A stretch of 64,000 nt of DNA, taken from contig CAZIAL010000003.1 of assembly GCA_964536965.1 (NCBI GenBank), positions 1 to 64,000 on the forward strand. The letters are read 5' to 3'. Positions within the stretch are counted from its first letter, which is position 1, and every line of letters begins with the position of its first letter. The position numbers and the translations under genes were made by a program. The notes below the pieces were generated by a model. That model saw only the letters and a list, made by a program, of their open reading frames with translations. It ran no database searches and was not told where the DNA came from. The DNA comes from JACMQW01 sp964536965 (GTDB taxonomy: Bacteria; Bdellovibrionota; UBA1018). This document shows positions 32,616-41,997 of this stretch, one piece after another.

Positions 32616-34946
32616 TCAGGACGTTTTCAAGCGATCGCCTTGGAGTTTTCCCTCCCGCTCGAAGTACGTCCGTAGCGGAGAGTGTTCGGCCAACGTTAGA
32701 TCCGGGTCGGCCTTCAGAAGTTCCATCGCGTCGTCGCGAGCACGCATGAGCCAGTCACGGTCGCGAACGAGGTCGGCGAGCTTGAAAGGAAGGCCTCCCG
32801 CTTGGCGAGTTCCGAGGAATTCTCCCGGACCTCGAATGCGAAGATCCGCTTCGGCGATCTCGAAGCCGTCGTTCGTTTCTTCGAGAACCTCGAGGCGCGC
32901 TTGGGTTTGCTCCGAACCGTGCGCGCCGGTGAAGAAAAAACAGTAAGAGGAATGGGATCCCCGGCCCACGCGACCCCGAAGCTGGTGGAGCTGGGACAGC
33001 CCGAATCGTTCGGCATGTTCGACGCAGATCACGGTCGCGTTCGGTACGTCGACGCCGACTTCGACGACGGTCGTAGAAACGAGGATCTTCACGGCGCCGA
33101 GTTTGAAGGCTTCCATCACCTCCGCCTTTTCGTCGGGGCGCATTTTTCCATGGAGCAGCCCGACTCTGAATTCCGGGAAGACTTCGCGCTGGAGCCGTTC
33201 CGCTTCGACGGTGGCCGATTTGAGGGACTGGAAACCCTCGGCTTCACTGTCTTCGACGAGCGGATATATGAAATAAGCTTGTCGCCCCGTCGCGAGTTCC
33301 GATCGAACCCGGTCGATCGCGGACGTTCGACCCGCGCCGCGAACGACCTTGGTCGCGATCGGGGAGCGCCCCGGCGGCATCTCTTTGATCATGGATACCG
33401 AAAGATCGCCGTAAGCCGTCAGTGCGAGCGTACGCGGAATCGGAGTCGCGGTCAGAACGAGGAAATGCGGATTCACCGTGCGGCCGTCTTCGGTCGAGTG
33501 GATTCCCTTGCGGCGGAGGATGCGTCTCTGCTCGACGCCGAAACGATGCTGCTCATCGATCATGACGACCGCAAGAGATTTAAAGACGACCGGATCTTCG
33601 ATGAGGGCGTGAGTGCCGACGACCATGAGCGGCTGGCCCGCCGCCAGTTTTCCGAGGAGGGCTTCGCGCTCCGAGGCGGGGGTTCGCCCGGTAAGCAACG
33701 CGAGCGAAAGTCGGTCTCCGAAGAGCTTCTTCGCGTTCCGGAAATGCTGTTCCGCGAGGATCTCGGTCGGAGCCATGAGCGCGACCTGATACCCCTCGGC
33801 CAGCGCCGCCGCCGCCGAGAGGAGGGCTACCGCGGTTTTTCCGGAACCGACGTCGCCCTGGACCAGGCGGTTCATCGGGTGCGGGGCCGCGAGATCGCCG
33901 AGAATTTCGTCGATCGCCTTTTTCTGGTCTCCGGTGAGCGTGAAGGGCAGAAACTTCGCGAGGTCCTCGATCGCTTTCCGCCCGCCGTTCAGCCCGATGG
34001 AAAGTGCGTTTTCCTTTTCCATCTGGAGACGTTGGCGAAGGACGAGGAACTCGAACTTAAAAAACTCGTCGTAGATCAGGCGCGAGTGTGACGGCGTCCG
34101 AAACGCGATCAGATCGGCGATCGCCTGGGCATTTTCGGCGCTATCGTCCATGTTGGACTTCGGAAAGTGGATGTCGAAGACGGCTTTCGAAATTTCGGGG
34201 AGCCCGTGGCGTTCGAGGAAGCGACGGGGCAGATCTTCCGTCAGATGCGAACCGAATTTCTGGAGCGCGTCCCATAGGACCTTGCGCAGAGTGCGACTCG
34301 GAAGTCCCTCGATCTCGGTATAGATCGGGACGACCCGGCCTGTATTCAGTGGATCGATCTCCGCGGTGGATACTCCTCCCGGGGTGCCCGACACCGCCGA
34401 AACCGGCGCGATTGCCGCCGATTTTCCCCACGAAATTTCCGGATGCACCATTTCGAGCATCCCGCGGAAGGACTTCGGCGTTCCGGTCGCCATGAACTGC
34501 GCGCCGGCGACGAACTTATGGTCCATTCCACGGGGCAGGTAAAACCATTTTAGGTTGATCACGCCCGAATCGTCGGTCGCGCGCACTTCGAACATATTCT
34601 TGCCGAACCCGCGCGTCGGAACCTTCCGGGCAGAGAGGGCGCGCAGAGCGAGGGTGCCTTTCACGCCTTCCTGGATTTCGCCGACGCTGAGAACCTTCGT
34701 CCGATCTTCGTACGAGCGCGGAAAGAAATGGAGCAGATCTCGAACGGTCGCGATGTCGCGGGCGTTGAAAATCGAGGCGAGCCGCGGGCCGACCCCCTTC
34801 GCGAACTGGACCGGGGTGAGGATGGGATCGCCGTGGGACGCAGCCGTCGAGGATTTCGGAGCGGGGGTACGAGTCGTCTTAGCCGTAGGAGACTTCGATG
34901 ACTTCGTAGGCGAACTTACCTTTGGGGGCGTTGACAATGACTTCAT
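32616..34946 (-). CDS. recG: ATP-dependent DNA helicase RecG
   Basis: RecG remodels stalled replication forks and Holliday junctions. This 776-residue protein has an N-terminal wedge/OB region (PVQFAKGVGPRLASIF), Walker A VQGDVGSGKTAVAL near residue 370, the DEQH box MIDEQHRFG, and motifs V/VI with EHAERFGLSQLHQLRGRVGRG. About 45 Ser/Thr/Lys/Pro-rich residues precede the wedge. The ATG at 34946 makes the gene overlap the end of greA by 68 bp. No start codon lies between that overlap and the conserved domain. Confidence 0.96.
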   Translation of the reverse strand: MKSLSTPPKVSSPTKSSKSPTAKTTRTPAPKSSTAASHGDPILTPVQFAKGVGPRLASIFNARDIATVRDLLHFFPRSYEDRTKVLSVGEIQEGVKGTLALRALSARKVPTRGFGKNMFEVRATDDSGVINLKWFYLPRGMDHKFVAGAQFMATGTPKSFRGMLEMVHPEISWGKSAAIAPVSAVSGTPGGVSTAEIDPLNTGRVVPIYTEIEGLPSRTLRKVLWDALQKFGSHLTEDLPRRFLERHGLPEISKAVFDIHFPKSNMDDSAENAQAIADLIAFRTPSHSRLIYDEFFKFEFLVLRQRLQMEKENALSIGLNGGRKAIEDLAKFLPFTLTGDQKKAIDEILGDLAAPHPMNRLVQGDVGSGKTAVALLSAAAALAEGYQVALMAPTEILAEQHFRNAKKLFGDRLSLALLTGRTPASEREALLGKLAAGQPLMVVGTHALIEDPVVFKSLAVVMIDEQHRFGVEQRRILRRKGIHSTEDGRTVNPHFLVLTATPIPRTLALTAYGDLSVSMIKEMPPGRSPIATKVVRGAGRTSAIDRVRSELATGRQAYFIYPLVEDSEAEGFQSLKSATVEAERLQREVFPEFRVGLLHGKMRPDEKAEVMEAFKLGAVKILVSTTVVEVGVDVPNATVICVEHAERFGLSQLHQLRGRVGRGSHSSYCFFFTGAHGSEQTQARLEVLEETNDGFEIAEADLRIRGPGEFLGTRQAGGLPFKLADLVRDRDWLMRARDDAMELLKADPDLTLAEHSPLRTYFEREGKLQGDRLKTS

Positions 34947-35358
34947 CACCGACCGACTTTCCAATCAGGGCACGCGCGATAGGCGACGTGATGCTGATCT
35001 TTCCCGCTTTGGCATCCGCTTCGTCGACGCCGACGATTTGGTAAGCGACGTTTTCATCTTTTTCGACGTCCAGAAGTTTCACCTGGGCACCGAAGACGAT
35101 TTTCTCCGTTTTAATCGTTTTCGGATCGATCACCTGGGCCATCGCGATCTTCGCGTTGATCTCCTGGATGCGGCCTTCGATGAAGCTCTGGCGCTCTTTC
35201 GCCGCCGAGTAATCCGCATTCTCCGAAAGGTCGCCGTTCGCGCGCGCGACTTCGATTGCCTTGATCACGGATGGGCGCTCCACGGACATCAATTGACGCA
35301 GCTCCTCCTCGAGGAGGCGTTTTCCGTGCACGGTCATAGGTACTTTGTCTTCGGCCAT
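34879..35358 (-). CDS. greA: Transcription elongation factor GreA
   Basis: This is a 159-residue protein. Residues 1-75 form the coiled coil that enters the RNA-polymerase secondary channel, with the conserved ANGDLSENADYSAAKERQ. The C-terminal FKBP-like domain contains ITSPIARALIGKSVGDEV and ends in YEVIEVSYG. It rescues backtracked polymerase by transcript cleavage. No clear ribosome-binding site is seen. A TAGTTT box ends 7 nt before the ATG, so the start may be leaderless. Confidence 0.96.
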   Translation of the reverse strand: MAEDKVPMTVHGKRLLEEELRQLMSVERPSVIKAIEVARANGDLSENADYSAAKERQSFIEGRIQEINAKIAMAQVIDPKTIKTEKIVFGAQVKLLDVEKDENVAYQIVGVDEADAKAGKISITSPIARALIGKSVGDEVIVNAPKGKFAYEVIEVSYG

Positions 35359-35446
35359 AGGCGCTAAACTACAAGAAATGATTATCGAAAACCAGGGTAG
35401 AAAAGGCCCGAAATGCCGCGCTGGATAGCGGTCTCTTACCTCGAAT

Positions 35447-36154
35447 TTAAGCGATTCCGAGCGCGATTTTGGCCCTTTCGAAGGAAAATACTCGTCCCTC
35501 GACCGGGCGCCCGGAAGGGATATGGGCGAGCTTCCACTCGGTGTCCGAAGGGGAGGTCGCCTCGGCGGGATTCCATTCCGGAGAGCGAAAATCGGCTGGC
35601 GTCGGTTTACCCAGGCCATACTGCGCAATCGCTTTTACGGCCGATTCGTAAACGGTAAAAAAAGCGGTGAGGGATTCGGGTTCGAGTCGCGGAAAGGGCG
35701 AGCGCGAAGCGAGCTGAGAGAGCGCCATCTCAAACCGAGGCGCCAGCTTCGAGAAACGATCCGGAGATACGATCGGTTCGATATCCACCCCGATCCGGTG
35801 CGTGTTCCCCAAGGAGACCGCGACGACGGCGATTCTCTTTCCGTCGACCTCGGTATGGGAAAGCGAAGCCGCGATTCCGGTCGGCAGAGTGGGGCGGCCA
35901 TCGGCTCCCACCGTGAGCCAGCCGGGATCTCGCGCGGTCATTTCTCGGATCGCGGTTCGGGCCGCCATTCGACCGAGGTAGAAATCGCGTTTTCGGCTCG
36001 TGGCCCAGAAGGTGGAGGCCGGAAACGCCTGCCGAAAGGAATCGTCTCGCTCGGCGGAGGAAATTTCGCTCTCGCGCAGGATGAAGATCGACACGCTATC
36101 CCCGCGTAAGGAAAGGTCGCGAAGGCGCAGAATTTTTCTTGGTAGTTCGGACAT
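35447..36154 (-). CDS. 4'-phosphopantetheinyl transferase (Sfp/EntD type)
   Basis: This 235-residue protein activates carrier proteins by attaching phosphopantetheine from CoA. Visible are RDFYLGRMAARTAI, SLSHTEVDGKR, the magnesium-binding GVDIEP near residue 125 and FFTVYESAVKAI, equivalent to the WxxKEAxxK motif although Lys-Glu is changed to Tyr-Glu. AGGAGGG precedes the ATG. No polyketide or nonribosomal peptide genes lie nearby, so it may serve the cell's ACP or lysine pathway. Confidence 0.8.
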   Translation of the reverse strand: MSELPRKILRLRDLSLRGDSVSIFILRESEISSAERDDSFRQAFPASTFWATSRKRDFYLGRMAARTAIREMTARDPGWLTVGADGRPTLPTGIAASLSHTEVDGKRIAVVAVSLGNTHRIGVDIEPIVSPDRFSKLAPRFEMALSQLASRSPFPRLEPESLTAFFTVYESAVKAIAQYGLGKPTPADFRSPEWNPAEATSPSDTEWKLAHIPSGRPVEGRVFSFERAKIALGIA

Positions 36155-36174
36155 TTTCCCTCCTGTGCTAACGG

Positions 36175-36468
36175 CTATTTTTTCTTAAAGAGCGCGTCCG
36201 CCGCGGCTCGGAGCGCGTCTTTCGTCGCGCCGCCGACGCCCGTTCCCTTTTTAGGCTGGAAGTAGTCGCAGAAGTTCGAGCGCTCCTTCTCGACCACTCG
36301 TTCCGCCTGACTCTCCCGGCACTGATTATGGGCCGTCGGATCGAAGTGCACGCAGTTCTTGCAGACCCGCGTGTCCTTCCCGCAGCCGGCGCAAACATCC
36401 TGCCGTCCGTAGTCGAGAACCGTGAGGTCCTTCCCGCATTTCCAGCAGTTTCCCGGTTGGAGCGCCAT
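36175..36468 (-). CDS. Small double zinc-ribbon protein
   Basis: This 97-residue protein has two Cys4-type sites: CWKCGKDL with VCAGCGKD, and VCKNCVHF with further cysteines (NQCRES, NFCDYF). The C-terminus is lysine-rich. The start at 36468 follows the PAP2 stop by 4 bp. It is a candidate nucleic-acid or protein adaptor. No function is known. Confidence 0.7.
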   Translation of the reverse strand: MALQPGNCWKCGKDLTVLDYGRQDVCAGCGKDTRVCKNCVHFDPTAHNQCRESQAERVVEKERSNFCDYFQPKKGTGVGGATKDALRAAADALFKKK

Positions 36469-36472
36469 ATCG

Positions 36473-37105
36473 TCAGAGGGGCGGCCAGGTGGGTATGGTT
36501 TGGGAGAGGTAATCGAAAACCGCGGCGTGGGCGGCGCCCACCACCGCCCCGACGGTCGCACCCACTAAGATATCCGTCGGATAATGGACGCCGAGATACC
36601 ATCGCGATGTGGCGACGAGGATCGCCCAAACCGCTACGAACGGCACGACGGCGGGCGCGGCAAACGGAAGGATCGCGACCAAGAAAGCAAATACGGAGGC
36701 ACTGTGGCCCGACGGGAAAGATTCATCCGTCGGAGCATGGGTTAACGGTAGGTAGTCGGAGATGGTTTGGAACGGGCGCGGACGTCTCCAGAAACTTTTC
36801 AGAGCCTTCACGATAATCCACGCAAATCCCGGCGCGAGGAGAGCATTCAGGTAACGCCACTGCATGGGAAAATGAATGAGCCCGGTATAGCTACCCGCCC
36901 AGAGAACGACGACGGCGATCCCCCAACTCGACCCCTGGCCGGTCACGGTCAAAATTTTCAGGAAGTGAGTCAGCACGCGAAAACGGAATCGAACGGCCCC
37001 GATCATGCTGGAGCGGTCGAACCGCGACAGATGGCCGCGAATCCAGCGGAAGCGCCGGACGGGCCGCGGATGGATGCGAGGCTTCTGGTCGCCTGGATTC
37101 TCCAT
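36473..37105 (-). CDS. PAP2-family membrane phosphatase
   Basis: This is a 210-residue protein with several membrane helices and the full acid-phosphatase signature: K-x6-RP (KSFWRRPRP), PSGHSAS and SR-x5-H-x3-D (SRWYLGVHYPTD). Such enzymes act on undecaprenyl-pyrophosphate, phosphatidic acid or PGP. The ATG at 37105 lies 1 bp past the carB stop. A basic cytoplasmic N-terminus precedes the first helix. Confidence 0.88.
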   Translation of the reverse strand: MENPGDQKPRIHPRPVRRFRWIRGHLSRFDRSSMIGAVRFRFRVLTHFLKILTVTGQGSSWGIAVVVLWAGSYTGLIHFPMQWRYLNALLAPGFAWIIVKALKSFWRRPRPFQTISDYLPLTHAPTDESFPSGHSASVFAFLVAILPFAAPAVVPFVAVWAILVATSRWYLGVHYPTDILVGATVGAVVGAAHAAVFDYLSQTIPTWPPL

Positions 37106-37106
37106 C

Positions 37107-40100
37107 TCAGAGCGGAAGCAGTTCCAGCGGCCCGCGTTTCTCTTCGCGGACGGCCTGCAGAATGGCCCGCGCGCTCGCGATGACGTTCGCATGGGGAACT
37201 TTCTGCTCGAGCGTCGCCCGACGAATCTGGAAACTATCTTTGATCGCTTGGTAATCCGAAGCCGTGTTGATCACGAGCGCATACTTCCCGGCACGGATTT
37301 CGTCCACGCAGTTCGGGCTGCCTTCGTAAGCTTTGTTCGTTTCATCGACGGTCAGGAAGTGCGAGTTCAGGAACTTCGCGGTCCCCGTGGTCGCGAAGAG
37401 CTTGAAACCGAGATCCTGGAGTCCGCGCGCGATCGAAAGGGCCTCCGCCTTGTCTTCGTTTCGAATCGAGAAGAAAACGTTTCCCGAAGTCGGGAGTCGC
37501 ATGCCGGCAGCCGTCATCGCCTTCGCGTAAGCCGAAGCGAAGTTCTTTCCGCGGCCCATGACTTCTCCCGTGGACTTCATCTCGGGTCCGAGCAGGGTAT
37601 CGACGCCCGGGAATTTAGAGAAAGGGAAGACCGGAGCTTTCACGTTGAACGTCGTGAGGCCGACATCGAGATCTTCCTGGATGCCGAGTTCTTCGAGCGT
37701 TTTTCCCATCATCACGTCGACCGCGAGTTTCGCGAGAGGTTTGCCCACGGCTTTCGAGATGAAAGGAATCGTGCGCGACGCGCGCGGGTTTACTTCGATG
37801 AGATAAATGCGGTCGCCCTGGACGGCGAACTGCACGTTCATCAATCCGACGACTTTGAGCCGTTTCGCGAGCTCACGCGTATAGGTCCGAATCCTTTCGG
37901 TCACGCTCGTAGGCAGCGTGAAAACCGGGAGCGAACAGGAGCTGTCGCCCGAATGAATCCCGGCTTCCTCGATATGCTCGAGAATTCCGCCGATAAACGT
38001 TTCGTCACCGTCCGAAATGGCGTCGACGTCCACTTCCGTCGCGCGATCCAGAAACCGATCGAGGAGTACCGGCTGATCGTCGGAGACGCGAATAGCCTCG
38101 TCGATCCACCCCTCGAGGAAGGATTCGGTGTGGACGATCCGCATCGACTTCCCGCCGAGAACATAGGACGGGCGCACGAGAACCGGATAGCCCAGCTCGT
38201 TCGCCTTTTGGATCGCTTCTTCTTTCGTGAAGGCGATCGCGGCGGCCGGCTGCTCGAGCCCGAGTGGTGCGAGTTCACGCACCATCTCTTCGCAGCGCTG
38301 GCGATTCTCCGCCATGTCGATGGAGTTGGTCGATGTCCCCAAGATCGGAAGCCCGGCCTTTTCCAGCGCCTTCGCGAGTTTCAGCGGAGTCTGTCCGCCG
38401 AACTGGACGATCGCACCGATCGGTTTCTCGATGCGCGCGATATTCAGGACGTGCTCGGGCGTGAGCGGTTCGAAATAAAGTTTGTCCGAAATATCGAAGT
38501 CGGTCGATACCGTCTCTGGGTTCGAGTTCACCATGATCGTCTCGATCCCGAGCTTCCGCAGCTCCATCGCCGCGTGCACGCAGCAGTAATCGAATTCGAT
38601 CCCTTGGCCGATGCGATTCGGCCCGCCGCCGAGGATCATCACTTTTTTACGATCGGTGATCTTCGATTCGTCGGAGCGTTCGTAATTTCGGTACCGATAT
38701 GTCGAGTACATGTACGGCGTCTTCGCTTCGAATTCCGCCGCGCAGGTGTCGACCATCTGGAAGGCCGCGAAGAGACCCTGCTTTTCGCGTTCGATCCGCA
38801 CCTCCTCGTCGGTCACGCCGCGCGTGCCCGAGAAGGTGTACAGTCCGGCGATCGCGCGATCGCTCCAGCCGGCTTTCTTCGCTTCGAAGAGCGTTTCTTT
38901 TTTACACGGCCATTTTTCGGCCAGAAGTTTCTTCTCATGCGAGAGGTGGAGCGCGATGCGCTCGAGAAACCAAGGATCGATGGCCGAGCGCGCGTGGAGC
39001 GTTTCGATCGTCGCGCCTTTCCGCATTGCATCGGCCACGGCGTAAATCCGCGTCGGATTGGCGACGTCGATGAGATCCCAGCGAATCTTATCGCCTTCGG
39101 GTTTCCAGCCTTCCTTCGCATCCGGAAGACCTTTGTACTTTTCGAACGGCATGAACCAGCCGATATCCGTCTCAAGCCCCGAGAGCGCTTTGCCCAAGGA
39201 CTCTTCGAAAGTCCGGCCGATGGCCATGACTTCGCCGACGGACTTCATCTGGGTCGTGAGCACGGCTTCCGACGGACGGAACTTGTCGAAGTCAAAGCGC
39301 GGGATTTTCGTGACGACGTAGTCGATCGAAGGTTCGAACGAACACGGCGTGGACTTCGTGATGTCGTTTGTGAGTTCGTCGAGCGTGTAACCGACGGCGA
39401 GTTTCGCCGCGACTCGGGCGATCGGAAAGCCGGTGGCTTTCGAGGCGAGCGCGGAGGAACGCGAAACGCGCGGATTCATCTCGATCACGATCACGCGGCC
39501 GTTTTTCGGGTTGATCGAGAACTGGATGTTCGATCCGCCGGTTTCGACGCCGATCGCGCGGATGATGCGCACCGACTGGTCCCGAAGGTTCTGGTATTCG
39601 CGATCGGTCAGGGTTTGCGCCGGAGCGACGGTGATGGAGTCGCCCGTATGGACCCCCATCGGGTCGAAGTTTTCGATGGAGCAGATGATGATGACGTTGT
39701 CCTTTTTGTCCCGGACGACTTCGAGTTCGAACTCCTTCCAGCCGATCATCGATTCTTCGACGAGGCAGTCTTTCGTCGGCGAGAGGAAGAGCGCGCGTTC
39801 GAGCTTCGCGAGAAACTCTTCTTCGGTGTTCGCGGAGCCGCCGCCTTCTCCGCCCAGCGTAAAGGAGGGGCGCAGGATGAGCGGAAGTCCGAGTTCTTTA
39901 ACGATCTTGCGGCCGTCGTCGAGCGATCGTGCGACGACGGATTTCGCGGAGTCGACGCCGATCTTCGTCATGATGTCTTTAAAGGTTTGGCGATCTTCGG
40001 CTTTATGAATCGCTTCGGCGGTCGCGCCGAGCATTTCGACGCCGTACTTTTTCAGCACCCCGCTGTGGTGGAGGGCCATCGCGAGGTTCAGCGCGGTCTG

Positions 40101-40376
40101 TCCGCCCATCGTCGGAAGAACCGCATCCGGCCGTTCCTTTTCGATGATGCGCTCGACGAAATCCGGAGTGAGGGGTTCGACGTAGACTCGATCCGAAAGC
40201 TCCGGGTCGGTCATGATCGTCGCCGGATTCGAATTCACGAGGATGACCTGATAACCTTCTTCTTTCAGAGCTTTCAGCGCTTGCGTTCCGGAGTAGTCGA
40301 ACTCGCATGCCTGACCGATGACGATCGGGCCGCTACCGATGACGAGGATTTTCTTTATGTCGAGGCGCTTTGGCAT
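37107..40376 (-). CDS. carB: Carbamoyl-phosphate synthase large subunit
   Basis: This 1089-residue protein has the standard duplicated architecture: two ATP-grasp halves (VIGSGPIVIGQACEFDYSG near the start, VMILGGGPNRIGQGIEFDYC mid-way), with RPSFTLGGEGGG and RPSYVLGGKSM, and a C-terminal MGS-like allosteric domain. It makes carbamoyl phosphate for arginine and pyrimidines using ammonia delivered by CarA. carA is not in the window. It is 5 bp downstream of a secreted-protein gene and leads a long minus-strand run. Confidence 0.98.
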   Translation of the reverse strand: MPKRLDIKKILVIGSGPIVIGQACEFDYSGTQALKALKEEGYQVILVNSNPATIMTDPELSDRVYVEPLTPDFVERIIEKERPDAVLPTMGGQTALNLAMALHHSGVLKKYGVEMLGATAEAIHKAEDRQTFKDIMTKIGVDSAKSVVARSLDDGRKIVKELGLPLILRPSFTLGGEGGGSANTEEEFLAKLERALFLSPTKDCLVEESMIGWKEFELEVVRDKKDNVIIICSIENFDPMGVHTGDSITVAPAQTLTDREYQNLRDQSVRIIRAIGVETGGSNIQFSINPKNGRVIVIEMNPRVSRSSALASKATGFPIARVAAKLAVGYTLDELTNDITKSTPCSFEPSIDYVVTKIPRFDFDKFRPSEAVLTTQMKSVGEVMAIGRTFEESLGKALSGLETDIGWFMPFEKYKGLPDAKEGWKPEGDKIRWDLIDVANPTRIYAVADAMRKGATIETLHARSAIDPWFLERIALHLSHEKKLLAEKWPCKKETLFEAKKAGWSDRAIAGLYTFSGTRGVTDEEVRIEREKQGLFAAFQMVDTCAAEFEAKTPYMYSTYRYRNYERSDESKITDRKKVMILGGGPNRIGQGIEFDYCCVHAAMELRKLGIETIMVNSNPETVSTDFDISDKLYFEPLTPEHVLNIARIEKPIGAIVQFGGQTPLKLAKALEKAGLPILGTSTNSIDMAENRQRCEEMVRELAPLGLEQPAAAIAFTKEEAIQKANELGYPVLVRPSYVLGGKSMRIVHTESFLEGWIDEAIRVSDDQPVLLDRFLDRATEVDVDAISDGDETFIGGILEHIEEAGIHSGDSSCSLPVFTLPTSVTERIRTYTRELAKRLKVVGLMNVQFAVQGDRIYLIEVNPRASRTIPFISKAVGKPLAKLAVDVMMGKTLEELGIQEDLDVGLTTFNVKAPVFPFSKFPGVDTLLGPEMKSTGEVMGRGKNFASAYAKAMTAAGMRLPTSGNVFFSIRNEDKAEALSIARGLQDLGFKLFATTGTAKFLNSHFLTVDETNKAYEGSPNCVDEIRAGKYALVINTASDYQAIKDSFQIRRATLEQKVPHANVIASARAILQAVREEKRGPLELLPL

Positions 40377-40381
40377 TGCTC

Positions 40382-40975
40382 TTAAAACTCCGTCTTGAAC
40401 AGGACTTCGATCGGTCGATCAGGGTGAGTGGCGTTATACTTGATAATCGCGAGGTTTAAATGGTCTTCGTTGGATCGTAGGTGGGAATATCCCCAGACGA
40501 CGCTCCCGAGCGTGATCCCGATTCCCGAGAGCCGGAGGATCCGTGCCGTATCTTCGCGCGAATCAGGTCGGTTCTTCGAAATGAAGACATCCGCGAGCAT
40601 GCTGCTCGTCAGCGCCATGACGAGGCCCGCGGTCCCGGTATAGGCGGCGAAACGAATCGACTTCCGGCCGGACTGGTAGGCATCGAGTTCGTCGATCGCG
40701 TCCGGAGTCGATTCCATGATCGCTCGAAGGCTCTCGCCATCGCGACGGAGAGCGGAATCGCAGGAGAGCGTTCGTCCGCGGTACTTAATCAGTCGGTCAC
40801 AGCGGAAAGGATTCTCCGGAATTCTCTTCGACGGGGCATTCGGGATCGCCATTGGTGCGGTGGGTCGAGGTTTGGCGGGACGCGGGCTCTCCGGAGGCGC
40901 CGAAAAGGCCGGGCTCGCATAGATGAAAAGCGGTAGCATGAACCGTATGGCGAGGCGGAATCCCGACGAAAACAT
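40382..40975 (-). CDS. Secreted or membrane hypothetical protein
   Basis: This 197-residue protein has a signal peptide ending PAFSA, a Pro-rich stretch (about 26-52), a disulfide-capable pair (FRCDRL, LSCDSAL) and two hydrophobic helices near residues 110-127 and 149-162. No family is recognised. It lies 5 bp before carB, so it may carry the operon's promoter. Confidence 0.6.
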   Translation of the reverse strand: MFSSGFRLAIRFMLPLFIYASPAFSAPPESPRPAKPRPTAPMAIPNAPSKRIPENPFRCDRLIKYRGRTLSCDSALRRDGESLRAIMESTPDAIDELDAYQSGRKSIRFAAYTGTAGLVMALTSSMLADVFISKNRPDSREDTARILRLSGIGITLGSVVWGYSHLRSNEDHLNLAIIKYNATHPDRPIEVLFKTEF

Positions 40976-41022
40976 CGTGATTTCGGATAGCTTTATTTGC
41001 GGCGAATCACAATGGGAATGAA

Positions 41023-41997
41023 ATGAAGAAGCGGAGCATTAAACAGGCCGCCGTTCCACTCCGGGACGTGCTGGAACCTCTGTTCGTGCGCTACAACCGA
41101 CCGGAGTTTTTAAGCTCCGATCCACTCGAATTCCCGCATCGTTTTTCGGACCCCTGGGACCAAGAGGTCGTCGCGATTTTTTCGGCCGTCCTCGCCTACG
41201 GAAACGTTCGACAGATCCGCCGGTCCGCCGAAGATCTGCTTCGACGCATTCGTGAGCTCGAACGGACACCCGCCGAGATGATCCGTTCGCTCTCCACGAC
41301 CGCGGGCCGCGCCGCCTGGTCGAAGGCGCTGGAAGGATTCGTCCACCGATTTAACGTCGGCGACGACTTTTATGCCTTGTCCCTCCTGATCGCGCGGAGC
41401 TGGCGCGAGAGTGGCTCGGTCGGGGCCCATCTCTCTGGGTTGATGGCGAAGCAAGGTCCCGAGAAGGTCGATAGTTTCGGCCCCGCACTCTCCGAGCTTT
41501 TCGTCGAATGGGATCGCTGGCGCGCGGAGCACGGAACGGTTCGCCCATCGTTCGCTTATCTTCTGACGCCGCCCGCGCTCGGGAGCGCGTGCAAGCGATG
41601 GTGCATGCTCCTTCGCTGGATGGTGCGGAAAGACGCGCTCGACCTCGGGCTTTGGCGGGCGGGGAGTCCTCTCTTGCCCACGGACTCCCCCGGAATCCTC
41701 CCGCGTCAGCTCGTCATGCCGCTCGATACGCATACCGGCCGCATCAGCCAGTACATCGGCCTGACCAACCGAAAGAGCCTGGGGTGGAAGGCGGCGAGCG
41801 AAATCACCGAACGCCTCCGCGAATGCGATCCGGACGATCCCGTCCGCTACGATTTCGCGCTCGCGCGCCTCGGAATACTCGACGTTTGTCAGCGCCGGTT
41901 TCGGGTGGAAATCTGCATGGGGTGTGATTTGGTACGGGTATGCCGCTTCGCTCGGAAAGGGCTCTCCTCGCAGGCCTCTCGCTCTACTCGATCCTGA
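41023..41997 (+). CDS. DUF2400 (TIGR02757-type) protein
   Basis: This 324-residue protein contains DPWDQEVVAIFSAVLAYGNVRQI near residue 45 and VMPLDTHTGRISQYIGLTNRKSLGWKAAS (read in shorter pieces: LDTHTGRISQYIG, NRKSLGWKAA), followed by DPDDPVRYDFALARLGI and three cysteines. These are hallmarks of DUF2400, which is related to helix-hairpin-helix DNA glycosylases. DNA repair is a guess. Its end overlaps the next gene by 58 bp. Confidence 0.85.
   Translation: MKKRSIKQAAVPLRDVLEPLFVRYNRPEFLSSDPLEFPHRFSDPWDQEVVAIFSAVLAYGNVRQIRRSAEDLLRRIRELERTPAEMIRSLSTTAGRAAWSKALEGFVHRFNVGDDFYALSLLIARSWRESGSVGAHLSGLMAKQGPEKVDSFGPALSELFVEWDRWRAEHGTVRPSFAYLLTPPALGSACKRWCMLLRWMVRKDALDLGLWRAGSPLLPTDSPGILPRQLVMPLDTHTGRISQYIGLTNRKSLGWKAASEITERLRECDPDDPVRYDFALARLGILDVCQRRFRVEICMGCDLVRVCRFARKGLSSQASRSTRS

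Noticed and set aside
37005..40385. Very long open frame (1126 codons) on the plus strand
   Set aside because: It is exactly antisense to carB, is extremely Arg/Asp/His/Phe-rich and has no recognisable domain. It results from the codon use of the real gene.
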